This document shows positions 10,965-20,854 of a stretch of 64,000 nucleotides of DNA, in pieces (position 1 is the stretch's first letter; each line of letters opens with the position of its first letter). The translations under genes and the position numbers were made by a program. The notes below the pieces were generated by a model. It searched no databases and was not told the DNA's origin. It saw only the letters and a program-made list of their open reading frames with translations. The DNA is from Jaminaea rosea. Lineage: Eukaryota; Basidiomycota; Exobasidiomycetes; Microstromatales. The DNA lies in NCBI RefSeq assembly GCF_003144245.1, contig NW_020289990.1:1-64000 (forward strand), given 5' to 3'.

Positions 10965-12404
10965 TTACAGCCCGCGAGAATTGCTCTTGCGCGCGTCGAG
11001 CTCCGGGTACTTCTCCAAGAGCTCCTTGGCGTCTTGTGCGGACCTGATGTAGAATGGTGCGAGTGAAGAGCAGCAGAGGAGAGCTTGCTGGAGGGTGGTG
11101 AGTGCGCGGCTGAAGGTGTCTAGGTCGACGAGCCCAGGCGCGCAGACGGAGGATTTGGTGCTGATCCTCAGCTTGACGATGTAGACTGCTGCTTGAAGAT
11201 CGCGCAGCAGCATTTGTCCGCCTGGAGACTGGATGCGCTCCATGCGGCGAGAGAAGGATTCTTGGCCAGGCTTGGGTACGAGGGAGGCCGAGTTGAACTC
11301 CGAGGTAGCGTCCTCCAGAGCGTTCTTCGTCCTTGCCGCGACCATGGCGTCGCGGAGGATCTTGACCTCCGTCCTCGAATGAGCCTGGCGGATCGCCAGG
11401 AGCTCTCGCGTCACGTCTGGAATTGAGCTGAACCACTCTTGCCACGGCGTCGAGAAGATCGACTTGCGTGGCTGCTGCGAAGCAGCGGGCGGGTCCATCG
11501 TCCCTGCTGCGCCGAGCCCGATGTCGATGGGGTCGTCGAGGGGCATGAACGTGGTGGCCTCCTCGACTAGTGCTTGTGCTCGCGGTGCTCCCGCCTCCTC
11601 GCCTCCCTCGGCAGCCTCAGTCCCTGGAGCTTGCTGCTGTCCTCCTTTCCCTTCCCCACCAGCTCCCATTTCTTCGTCTCCACCCTGCGCGCCACCCTGC
11701 TCTCCGCACTGCTGCCCACCCTGCTCCCCACCCTCCTCTTGCGCCTCCCCCTCGCCTGCAGGAGCGCTCATCCCCATCTGAGTTTCGCCTTGTCCCCCTT
11801 GGGCGCTGCCCGAAGTGGCTGCTGCGGCGGCTGCGGCGGCTGCGGCGGTGGTGCCGGTGGTGGTGGTGGTGCCGGCCCCGGCGGTGACGGTGGCAATGCT
11901 TTGGCCACTCGAGCTCCACGCGCGGCGCACGACCGGCATTGTAAAGCGTTGTGCCATAGGTAGAGGGTCCGTGATGGGCCTTGCGAAGCTGTAGAGGACA
12001 CCGTCGCCTTCAATGTGCTCTCGCTCGTCGTCTGGTGTGCCAGCAGGTCAAAGTATTGTCGGAGCGAGGATAGGTTAGCTTGCGCTTAGACCCTTTCTTG
12101 ACCCCTTTTCGGCTTCTATGACTCCAGTCCATGTCTTCTTGAGCTTGCTCCCTCAATGGGCTTCACGTCACAGGCACACCTCCTGCCTCGACGAGAAGCC
12201 CTCCTTCAATCGAAGTCAGGTTCGGTGTAGCAGCAGGGATGTCGTGCGCTTGACCTGGTGGCAGAAGCTGGTAGTACCACTGGACGATGAAGCCAGCCTC
12301 ATGCTCGACGTAGTTGATCCGCGATGAAGGGTGGAAGCTTGACGAAGCATTTGCACAAGTTCTCGGCAATCAGGTGCCGTAGCGAGCGGGCTTAGACGAA
12401 GCAT
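10965..12404 (-). CDS. Unrecognised protein with Ala/Gly/Glu-rich low-complexity segment
   Basis: Exons 12404-12357, 12303-12180 and 12031-10965 are proposed (412 residues, frame preserved). The last junction is well supported: coding sequence continues upstream of the first in-frame ATG of the large exon (DDEREHIEGDGVLYSFARP) to a CCAG acceptor, and joins LTSIEGGLLVEAG in the previous exon. The first intron (53 bases, GTGCAA donor) is weaker. The N-terminal 85 residues include EAGFIVQWYYQLLPPG. A poly-alanine and Gly/Gln/Glu-rich stretch spans about 105-190, and a helical C-terminal region follows (TFSRALTTLQQALLC). No family was recognised. A further 5'-UTR intron is possible: GTGAGT near 12515 and an AG acceptor near 12476. 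Confidence 0.55.
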
Positions 12405-13509
12405 CGCCGCCCGAGCGAGCCTGAGCGGAGGACGAAGAGGGGCAGAGAAGGGTAGAGGAGGGTCAGGTCGATGCTGTGCTAGTAGCCTCAAGGGAGGGTG
12501 ACGCGAACGGGACTCACTCGTAGCGAGCAGGCTCCGGCGGCTACGCGCGTGGATCGATGAGGATGTGTACGGGTTCGGTTGGGGCTGGTGGGAGGCGAAG
12601 TAAAGGTAAAATTTGGGCTAGTAGGCTGATTGAGTATGTTGTCAAGGCAGGGAAGAGGGGTGAGGTACGAAAAGAAACGAAGGAGGGGCTCGCGATTTCG
12701 CCCTTTTATAATTTTGCTCGAGATCGATGCGTCGACACGAAAGGGCTGCGAGACGAGCTGAGCTCGCTGAGCTCGAGTGGGACAAAGAGATTGCCGATGA
12801 TTGCAAGCCCGTCTTTGAGCGAATGGGACAAAGGATTCGCTGCGAGTGCGGGCGGAAGATGATTGATTGCGGGCCGATGATGGCGTGATTAGGCGGTGAG
12901 GGTAAAGGGTCGCCCGCGAGCGAGAGGCGGGGAGGGTCAAGGATTGCCGACGAACGATAGGCGGCTTGGTCGGTCCGGACGAAGGCGAGAGAGCGAGTAG
13001 GAGGCTGTCATGGCGCGCATTACTGTGCTGGCCGGCTGGATCAATGGAGACGTGCGAAGGTGAGGAAGCAAGGCAGACAGCAGCGCTGAACTCGTGTTGG
13101 ACTCGAGGGCGGACCGGGCCACATGTTGACTTCGACGGCGTCCCCGCACGGCGGGAAGCGATCTGCTGCAGGAGCGGGCATCGACCTCGCCGCTCACCCG
13201 CTCGTGGTTCCGCGCCGCCTCGCAGCTTGACTGCCTTTCCTTGGCTTCTCCGCATCGACACGCACATCGAGTGCTCAGTCCGCCTTCTTGCCAATCTCAT
13301 TGCATCCTTCAGCCTCACTTTTCGCGACCTCTTCCATCCTTCACGAGAACGAGATGTTAGCATATACTGGCTCAGCGTGGCTGCAGCATGCAAAAGAGTG
13401 GCGCTGAGTTGTCGTCGTCATGACGGCGTGCGCTTCACCCGCGATCACTCGTCTTTCCATCCTCCTCTGCCGGCAGCAATAAACCTTTGCTCGCCACATA
13501 TAACGATCG
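12405..13509. other. Long spacer, no convincing gene
   Basis: A 301-codon open frame on the minus strand (12488-13393) is rich in Arg, Ser and Pro, with no domain-like segment and no plausible splice partner. It looks like a chance frame in GC-rich DNA. The segment probably holds the 5' leader and promoter of the gene at 10965-12404 and the left boundary of the duplicated block. Confidence 0.45.
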
Positions 13510-14395
13510 GCAGCCTTGCACCTACTCGTTGGCGTCTTGCTGGGCTGTGCCTTATCCTCGTACTACGAAGCTCCCTCTGCGCCATCGTCGCCATCTACTC
13601 GGCGCGCATACAGCCTATGAGCTCGACCTAAGTGGCTAGCATATAGATCTACCATCGTCTTCTTCTGCCAGCCCGCCTCAATTCGCAGAGGCCTCATCGC
13701 AATCTGCCTCGGCGCTGAATGCCACAATGTCAGCTCATCGCTCTCACTGGACAGCCGTCTGAGGACTCGCCATATCAAGCGTCTCGGGCTACAATGTCCG
13801 CAGCTCATCGAGAGATGGATAGTCGTGCAGAGTAACAGAAGCACAAAGCTTTGCCGACAGTCGTTGGCCCCATCGCGCTGCCCTACTCTGCCAATATCAA
13901 GGGGGGCAACAACACAGCAGCGACTGCAGGCCTGGCTGCGTCGCAAGGCGTACAGCACGCTCAGAGCCAGACCACGCCGGTCTTCGCACTCCAAACCAAG
14001 CCTCAGGCTCATCTTCAGTCTTGAGGCTTTGCATTCGCAGCGCAAGATCTCATCGGCCAAATCGCCGGCTTCAGCGTCAACCAGACGAGCACCATCGCTA
14101 CAGATACACGCATCCGACTACCGCGTCAAAGTGATCGGCCTCGCTCCTCTCGCGACTCAACGTGCGGCCCCTCCGGCCTCTACGTAGTCCCCTCCGCCTC
14201 CGATCCACTTCGTCGACTACTGGTCTCTCTCTACCCTGCCCAGCCAAGAGTGGAACAGCACCACGCTACTTTTGATCATCGCCCCCGCCTGCCTCATCAC
14301 GGCCGTGCGCCACTGGTGCTCTACGCCTCCTTTCCCGGGTCGGTGGGGCTGGCCTTTGCGAATAGACTGGACGCGCAGCCGCCGCGACCATTTGA
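13510..14395 (+). pseudogene. Decayed, internally deleted copy of the membrane-protein gene at 3264-5366
   Basis: Pieces of the 700-residue protein can be read in order but in several frames. LVLRSSLCAIVAIYSARIQP near 13558-13617 matches LVLSSSLFAFALSIVGLYSARIQP. VFFCQPASIRRGLIAI near 13650-13700 matches VFFGLLASVLGGLIAI. LPYSANIKGGNNTAATAG near 13880 matches LPYSASSNEGNNLAATAS, then QHAQSQTTP matches QQAQSQTTP. TLPSQEWNSTTLLLIIAPAC near 14235 matches TLASQEWYCAMLLAIASAC. About 370 residues, most of the outside domain, are missing between roughly residues 100 and 470, and stops and frame changes interrupt the rest. It lies convergent to the secreted paralogue at 14404-14955, mirroring the intact pair at 2435-5366. 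Confidence 0.8.
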
Positions 14396-14403
14396 ATCTG
14401 GAG

Positions 14404-14955
14404 TCAACCCCCAAGGGGCCTTTGTCGCAGGCTGGTCCGCTGCAGGTCAACGCCACCCAACCCTGCACGGTACTCGTGCTGACCAGCGGCGTCGCTGTTC
14501 GATGCACCGCCGCAGGAGCAGACGTAGAGCTCACCGCTGGGGGATCCGTACGCGGCATCTTGGAAGCGCGCGTTATCTTCTACAACTCGGGTAGCTCCGT
14601 CGCAGATGATCGATCTGGTCGTGAACCCCTCGCCTGCGCATTGGTTGAACCGGCACACGAGGTTGGAGCATTGGGACATCGGTATTGAGTAAGGGCCTAG
14701 AGGGGAAATGAGGTCGTGCGGGCTTGCAGGGAAGCTGTGTAGGGAAGCACGGTCAGACAGGGAGAAGCCTCTCGACAGCAGCACGATGACTCACGTCTGA
14801 ACTTTACAAATGTCCACACCACTCCAAGAAGAAGATGCCTCTCTGTGTGCTACAGCGGGCGCCGCTGACGTGCGCGAGGAGGACAGCGAGCACTCGTACG
14901 CCTCTACGAGGGGTACCAGTGGCACGAGCGTGGCAAAGAACGCGCCGACAAGCAT
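14404..14955 (-). CDS. Small secreted cysteine-rich protein, paralogue 3
   Basis: Exons 14955-14795 and 14734-14404 give 163 residues. The signal peptide (MLVGAFFATLVPLVPLVEA) is nearly that of the gene at 2435, exon 1 ends CKVQT at the same phase, and exon 2 opens FPASPHDLISPLGPY against FTASPHDLIPPWGPY. IICDGATRV and YVCSCGG are conserved. As in paralogue 2, the region after CSC is read in a frame that gives LRQRPLGG and a stop, while the +1 frame holds CSGPACDKGPLGVD, matching the 903 gene's CSCTGPANDKNPCG. The product is thus shortened, and the gene may be in decay or may use the short form. It sits beside the decayed membrane-gene copy. Function unknown. Confidence 0.6.
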
Positions 14956-15746
14956 GGTGGAATCAGCTGTCAATGGAAGGTAGGCAACGCTCATTGCACG
15001 AGTCTCAATCAATGAGCTCAAGTAGCAACGCCTCTTCACTCTCGTGGGCAATGGGCCCAGCTTTCGACCTTGGCCAAGCAAGAGCGCGTCAATCGATTCA
15101 TGGACGATGGTTGTTCCGAGACTCGCAGTCGCAGTTGCGGGACTGATCGCGGGACGCCAAAAGCGGTCGGGCACACACTGGGCCATGCAACACGGGACGT
15201 CAAGACATCTCTGCCGTCTTCGTCAGGCGAGAACCGCTTCTTGTCGGAGGCAGCAGGCATAGCCGAGACAGGGGGACAATGAAGTGGAACAGCCTTCGAG
15301 CTTTCAACAAGATAGACGCCGCGCAGTCAAAGATCGGGGAGAGATCATTGAGCGTGCAGCGCGAGAGGTCCGAGCGCGAAGCGGGAACGAGGGAAGATCG
15401 CCTAGCGGAGCCTCAAGACACGGGTACGCCGCACGGGCCCCTTCAAGCACATTGTCGGGAGGCCGGGCCGATCGAAGAAGCAAATGGCTGCTCGGGCTGC
15501 GAATACAACGAAAGAGCTCGACTGTCTAGGCATTGCTGGCAAAGTTGTGGATACTGGCATGAGCAATGAAACGTGGCACCAGGAGAGAAGCGCGATGCGA
15601 GGTCAAAAGTCACACGCTGCGAGAAAGCTCGTCAAGAGGATAGCCAGCGCCATGCCTCGAAGTGCGCAATGCTTCTGCTCGCTGACAGCTCCATTCGATC
15701 ACACGTTGCGCTCGCGCTCATACCTGCTCCTTCGCCTCGCCTCGCC
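14956..15746. other. Spacer at the edge of the accessory segment
   Basis: No gene was seen. Bases next to 14955 resemble the upstream flank of the gene at 2435. Open frames at 15279-15570 have no domain-like content. Downstream of this spacer, every gene up to about 28 kb is a conserved cellular one. Confidence 0.45.
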
Positions 15747-17016
15747 TCATCTCCTCCCCTCCGCCTCGCGTTCCTCCTTCTCCAACTCGCCGCGCAACGC
15801 CCCGCCCAACTGCGTAGCCATCTGCGCTCCTACTTGTATTGCTTCTCTCACCCTACTCCAGCTGGGGGAACCCCACCCACCCGTCTCCCAGGTGATTCCC
15901 TCCCGCGCGCCTGTCGGTGGCATAGGCAATCGTAGTGCGGCATCCCCATTGTCGCCGCCGGAGTTACTTGCCTCACCCGCGGTCAGGTTGAGGAGGGAGG
16001 GGAGTAGGTGCGTGATGAGGATTCGAGGTGGGGCGTGCGATGCGACGAGGAAGAGCTGACGCGATGAGGGGAGACAGAGGGCTTCTTCTAGCGTGGGGTC
16101 GAGGAGGTGAGACCCGTTGGGGAGCTGTGTGCGGGCGGCGTGAGGGTCAGAGGCGGGGTGGAGAGTGAGCGCGCGCACGACTCACCATGCCGAGCGTGAT
16201 ACCAGTTCCTACGTCTTCCCGCCCCTCTAGAGGTACACCGCGCCCACTGCCGTCTACCAGCTCGAAATCAACCGCACGACTCGCGCTCGCCTTGCCCTTG
16301 AGACTCGCAATTCCTACCTCCTCCATCGTCGCGTCCCCATCCCCCGCGCCCTTGCCCGGCGCACGCGCGTAAGCGATTTCCTTCGTCCTGGGCAGCCTTA
16401 CCCTCCACAGCGCAGCGCACAATGCCGCCCACGCAGCGTCGTACACATTCCCACCCGCCATGCTATGCACAAGCACGTCCACGCCTAGCGCCCAATGCGT
16501 TGCGCCTCGTAGCGGGCGTGCGGAGCTCGGGTGAGAGGGGGGTAGGATGATGAACTGGCCAAGTCGCTCTGGGCGGCCAAACGCCGCGGTAAGGTGGGAA
16601 TGCACGAGATGCTGCAACGTCTCCAAACTGGCGTCGAGCTCCAAACACCCCGTCTTGCTGCTATTACCCCCGTTGAGGACGGGAACCTCACACCCAGGGC
16701 TCGTACGCACATCCACGCTCCACACGCTGCCTGCACTCCCCCCGCCAGCCATGTCCGCCGCTGATGATTCGCTCTCCTCCGCCGTGTCTTCTGCATAGTC
16801 TGCTGAGCGCAGTACGCTCGTTGTGAGGCGGACGCTGACGCTCGTTTGACCGATGGAGATCCGCGATTCGCCCTCTTGATCCTCGTCGTCGCTGGGCGGA
16901 GAGAGGAGGAACGGGCGTGCGGAGAGGAGGGGACGTTGGTCTTGGCGATGGGGAGGGGTGGAGAGGAGGGAGGAGAGGAGGAAGGAGGACTGCGAGAGGG
17001 AGAGAGGTGGAGACAT
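15747..17016 (-). CDS. RRP42: Exosome core subunit RRP42 (RNase PH fold)
   Basis: Exons 17016-16186 and 16124-15747 give 402 residues. The protein would be a non-catalytic RNase PH-like subunit of the exosome ring, which processes and degrades RNA in nucleus and cytoplasm. [13 protein letters not shown] near the N-terminus replaces the family's DGR segment. [10 protein letters not shown] and [19 protein letters not shown] correspond to the conserved YVD-x-GGN-x-FDA strand-helix. [15 protein letters not shown] matches the family's VDAT-x-EE segment. It is longer than human EXOSC7 (about 290) through low-complexity insertions. The start at 17016 is chosen because the frame upstream is repeat-like. 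Assignment to RRP42 rather than RRP45/43 rests on the overall motif pattern. Confidence 0.75.
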
Positions 17017-17106
17017 GGCGGGCGAGCGAGCCAGCGAGTGGTGGGAGCGCAGGGAGCAGAGGCAAGAATTGTGCGAGTCGCCAGGCCGGAGGGACGGAAA
17101 GAGACA

Positions 17107-17144
17107 GGCGGCAGGCAGGCGGGCAGGCAGGCGGGCAGGCGGGC
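17107..17144. repeat. GGCAGGCGGGCA-type microsatellite
   Basis: About four irregular units of GGCAGGC/GGGCAGGC lie in the promoter between the divergent RRP42 and RBG1 starts, probably in a 5' leader. Confidence 0.7.
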
Positions 17145-17299
17145 GCACACACACTCCACTCGCGCGAGGGTCGAATTTCAGCTCGCAGGGCAGGGCGCAA
17201 CGCACCACGCGGGCGGGCGGCGAGCTGCGAGCAATCGATGCTGCGCTCCCTTCCCTTCCACTCACTCCCATCCCCACCCCACCCCACCACCGCGCCACC

Positions 17300-18565
17300 A
17301 TGTCCACCACAGCGGCCAAGATCAAAGAGATCGAGGACGAAATGTCCAAGACTCAAAAGAACAAGGCGACCTCCTACCACTTGGGGCAATTGCGCGCCAA
17401 GCTGGCGAAACTGAAACGCGAGCTCATCGCGCCGTCGAGCGGAGGAGGTGGTGGTGGTGCGGGATTCGACGTAGCCAGGACGGGAATTGCGACCGTTGGG
17501 TTTGTTGGGTTCCCGAGTGTTGGGAAAAGTACGCTCATGAGCGGAATGACTGGACAGGACTCCCTCGCTGCGGCATACGAGTTCACGACGCTCACGACTG
17601 TGCCCGGTGAGTACGGCGCCTTCCCCTCCCTCTCCTCAAACCAGACTGACCCTCTCACCGCCCCTCCCTCCGCCCCGCGCACCAGGGTCTCTCACGTATC
17701 GCGGCGCACCGATCCAGATCCTCGACTTGCCCGGAATCATCGAAGGCGCCAAGGACGGTAAAGGTCGAGGACGCCAAGTGATTGCCGTTGCGCGCACTTG
17801 CAACTTGATCTTCATTGTCCTCGACGTGTGCAAGCCGCTCAAGGACAAGGCATTGTTGGAGCACGAGTTGGAGGGAGTGGGGATTCGACTGAACAAGCGA
17901 CCGCCGAACATTTACATTCAAAAGAAGGACAAGGGGGGGATCGCCGTGACGAATACCGTGCCCCTGACCAAGTGAGTAGCGCGAGGCGCGCCCCAACCCC
18001 GCCGAGCATGTCCATACTCACCACCCTCCTCGCTTCTCGCGCCGCCCGCCCGCCCAGAATCGACCACGACGAGATCCGCGCCATCTGCAGCGAGTACCGC
18101 ATCTCCAACGCCTCCATCGCCTTCCGCAGCGACGCCTCCTCGGAGGACTTCATCGACGTGCTAGAGGGCAACCGAATCTACATCCCGGCCATCTATGTGC
18201 TCAACAAGATCGACCAAATCTCCATCCAGGAGCTCGACCTCCTCTACAAGATCCCGATGAGCGTGCCCATCAGCTCGCGCATGTGGTTGAACGTCGACGA
18301 ATTGATGGAGAAGATGTGGACCGAGTTGCGCCTCGTTCGCATCTACACCAAACCGCGCAAGCAGCAGCCCGATTACTCACAGCCCGTCGTGCTGCGCGAG
18401 GGGAGGGCGACGGTTGCCGACTTGGCGTCTGCGATTCATCGCGATTTGAAGAACAACATCAAGGGGGCCAAAGTGTGGGGAATGAGCGCAAAGTTCCCGG
18501 GTCAGATCTGTAGTCCAGAGCACGTCCTCAGCGATGAGGACGTCGTGTCGTTGATCAAGCGTTGA
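17300..18565 (+). CDS. RBG1: DRG-family GTPase (DRG1/Rbg1)
   Basis: Exons 17300-17606, 17686-17971 and 18058-18565 give 366 residues, the usual DRG1 length. It is a cytoplasmic translation-associated GTPase that works with a DFRP partner on stalled ribosomes. The P-loop [10 protein letters not shown], switch [11 protein letters not shown]3 [16 protein letters not shown], the G4 NKID in [10 protein letters not shown], and the C-terminal TGS-like end [12 protein letters not shown] to [10 protein letters not shown] are all present in order. The start [15 protein letters not shown] is the typical N-terminal helix. It is transcribed away from RRP42 across a short promoter and converges on the AT-hook gene. 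Nothing odd is seen apart from a glycine run at about residue 48-53. Confidence 0.95.
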
Positions 18566-18579
18566 GGCGGCGCGCGTGC

Positions 18580-18692
18580 GCACACGCACACACACGCACC
18601 CACACGCACACACACACATGTATACTAGCGGCGAGGAGCAGCGGCGAGGCGTAGAATGAGATGCGCAGATGCGCAGATGCGCAAATGCGCAG
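18580..18692. repeat. CA-rich tract and four ATGCGCAG octamers
   Basis: An irregular (CACACG/CACA)n tract at about 18580-18620 is followed by four near-perfect ATGCGCAG copies at 18661-18692. They lie between the convergent stops of RBG1 (18565) and the AT-hook gene (18699), so in 3' UTR sequence. Confidence 0.75.
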
Positions 18693-18698
18693 TTTGAT

Positions 18699-20571
18699 TT
18701 ACTGCAGGGTCGTTGTGGTGCCTGTGATGGAGAGGTCCGTGCTGGTATCAACGCCGCCGCCGCCGCCGCCGGCCGCTTGAGCTCGCGCCGTAGCTGCGCG
18801 TTGGAGCTCCTCTTCGTGCTCCTTGCCCCGCCTGACATTGCGGCGTAGGACGAGCGGTGCGCGACGACGAGGCGTTGAGAGCTCGGCGTTGTCGGCGTCG
18901 TCGGCCTTGTCGCTACTGTCCTTCGTCTCGGCGCTGCGCATTTCCCGCTCAACAGCCCTCACCCAGAGATCGCGTAGATCCAACCCTCTCCCCCTACCCT
19001 TTCCCCCTCTTCCCCTCATCTCTCCCCCACCCGTTTCCCGCTTCGCAGCCGCAGCCCTCGCCTTTGCCCTCGCGACAGCAGTCCTCCGTGCACGCCATTG
19101 TGCCCTGACCAGGCCCGAGTAGTTCTGCCGGGCGTGCTTTGGGTGGACGCGAAAGGGGATCTTGAGGGAGTTTTCCAGCGAGATGGTGCTCAGCCAGGGA
19201 GCGTGCCAGGCGGGCGCGCGGGGTGGCGCCGCGGGTGCTGACGTCGGCGTTGAGGTAGAGCCGGTCGCCGTGGATCTTTCAGCCTCGCCCAGCGCGGAGT
19301 TTTGAGCGGTTGCTGACGTTGGCGTTGAGGTGGTGCCAGTCGCAATTGAGCTCTGCGCCTCGCCCAGTGCGGAGCTTTGAGCATCGTCCGCCGCATCCCT
19401 TTGATCCTCTCCCAGCGCGGAGATCTGACCCTCGCCCGTCGCCTCGCTCTGCGCCTCCCCCGCCACGACACCCTCCATCTCCTGCTCCTGCGCTGCTTCC
19501 CCCTTCGCGCACCCGCCACGATAGCTATTCTCGTCGTCTTGCCGCCACTCCTTGACCCTCATCCTCAACCGCCTCTCGTACTTTGGCTTCCATCGCCTCC
19601 ACCTCACCCAGCAATGAATCTCAGGAAAACGCGGCGGCATCGCATGATCATCGGGCAGGATCGCGGGCGGCCAGTGCGCGTTAGCCGTGAGGGCTTTACG
19701 GATGTGCGCGGGAAGCGTAGCGTGGGTGAGAGGCGTTTGCGCACAGGGAGAGGACCCTGCCCGCTTGAAGCCGCGCCCATCGGGCATGTACATCGTCTTG
19801 AAGGCGGCATAGGGGCCGAGACGTTTGGCCTGCTCTTGCTCGGCCTTTTTCTCCTCCTCGGCACGCGAGGCGATGCGCGTAGATCGTTCGCGTGGGATAG
19901 GGGGTGGGTGGGCAGGGGCTGTTCCTTTGAAGGGGCGACCGCGTTTGCGTTTGGGGCCTTCTACTGGGATGGCGGGTGGACGAGACGGCGCGGGGGGGCG
20001 TTTGGGTTGCGGAGGCTTCTTGACCCAGCGAGGCATGGCGACCTCGCCTTTCGGGGGACGGCCGCGTTTGCGCTTAGGAGGGTCGGGAGCCGCTGGCGCT
20101 GCTGGCGCTGCTTCCTCTGCAGGTGGGCTGGCGCTTGGCCAGTAGCCGTTGGGTTGGAGCGGCGCATCGTCGGCGCCGAGCATGGATGCATCTTCGCCAT
20201 TGATCGCGCGCATCTCCTCCTCGCTGGCGCTCATCTGGACTTGTCGCGCAAGAGGGTGGCGCGCTCCTCCTCCATCCAGCCGGACAGCCGACGACGTTGC
20301 GAGGGACGGCGATGCGATGCTGGAGCTCGAGGTGTGTGATGACATGAAGCTGTCGAAGCTGCGCGAGCGGCGTGAGCGGCGGAGAGACAATGGTCAGCCA
20401 ACATGTCTCTTCTCGCGCTGCTCGCACTCACAATTGTCCAAAGGCCACATCAATCGCTTGATCCTGCAGCGCTTCGTCCTCGTCGTCGTAGTATTCGCCT
20501 TCCCACTGCTGCGCGGCGTGTGCGCCCTCCTCGTAGCTCGCGGCGTTATCGCGCCCACCTGCTTCCTCCAT
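18699..20571 (-). CDS. AT-hook DNA-binding protein with internal tandem repeats
   Basis: Exons 20571-20432 and 20358-18699 give 599 residues. Exon 1 is acidic (EGEYYDDEDEALQDQAID). Two AT-hooks, PKRKRGRPPKGE and PKRKRGRPFKGT, lie at about residues 135-150 and 180-195, implying binding to the minor groove of AT-rich DNA. A repeat region at roughly 345-430 reiterates SALGEA(Q/E) and TSTPTS blocks. A globular basic segment (IPFRVHPKHARQNYSGLVRA, about residue 440) follows, and the C-terminus is Arg/Gly-rich. The protein is probably nuclear. No known orthologue was recognised; a chromatin or transcription role is inferred from the AT-hooks only. It is divergent from eIF3m (starts 284 bases apart). 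Confidence 0.8.
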
Positions 20572-20854
20572 GCCGCTCGCGTCTGACGATGTAAAGTGGG
20601 GTTGGTGGTGGTGGTACGGAGCCAACCTCGAATCCAACACGCCCCCACGCACGCACGCACCCACGCCCCGCTTCTCTATCCGCCCCGCGACACGCGAGGC
20701 TAAAGTGGTGGTGGTCCGCCTCGTGTCCGTCGCCAGGCTCGGCCGAACCTCTCCGCCCGCCCAAGAAGAAGGGCGAGCAACTCGACTTGACATGCGACTC
20801 CCGCCCGCCTCGCCTTTGCTACCACACCACGCACGCACGCGCACGCACGCCATT

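Noticed and set aside
10906-10970. Intron fusing the genes at 10965-12404 and 9276-10895
   Set aside because: Tested donor/acceptor pairs around the stop (for example GTAACG with the CAG near 10883) shift the frame.
12488-13393. 301-codon open frame on the minus strand
   Set aside because: Arg/Ser/Pro-rich throughout, no domain-like segment, no splice partner or signal; typical chance frame in GC-rich DNA.
13510-14955. Transposon-mediated insertion
   Set aside because: No transposase, terminal inverted repeats or target-site duplications were seen around the duplicated block.
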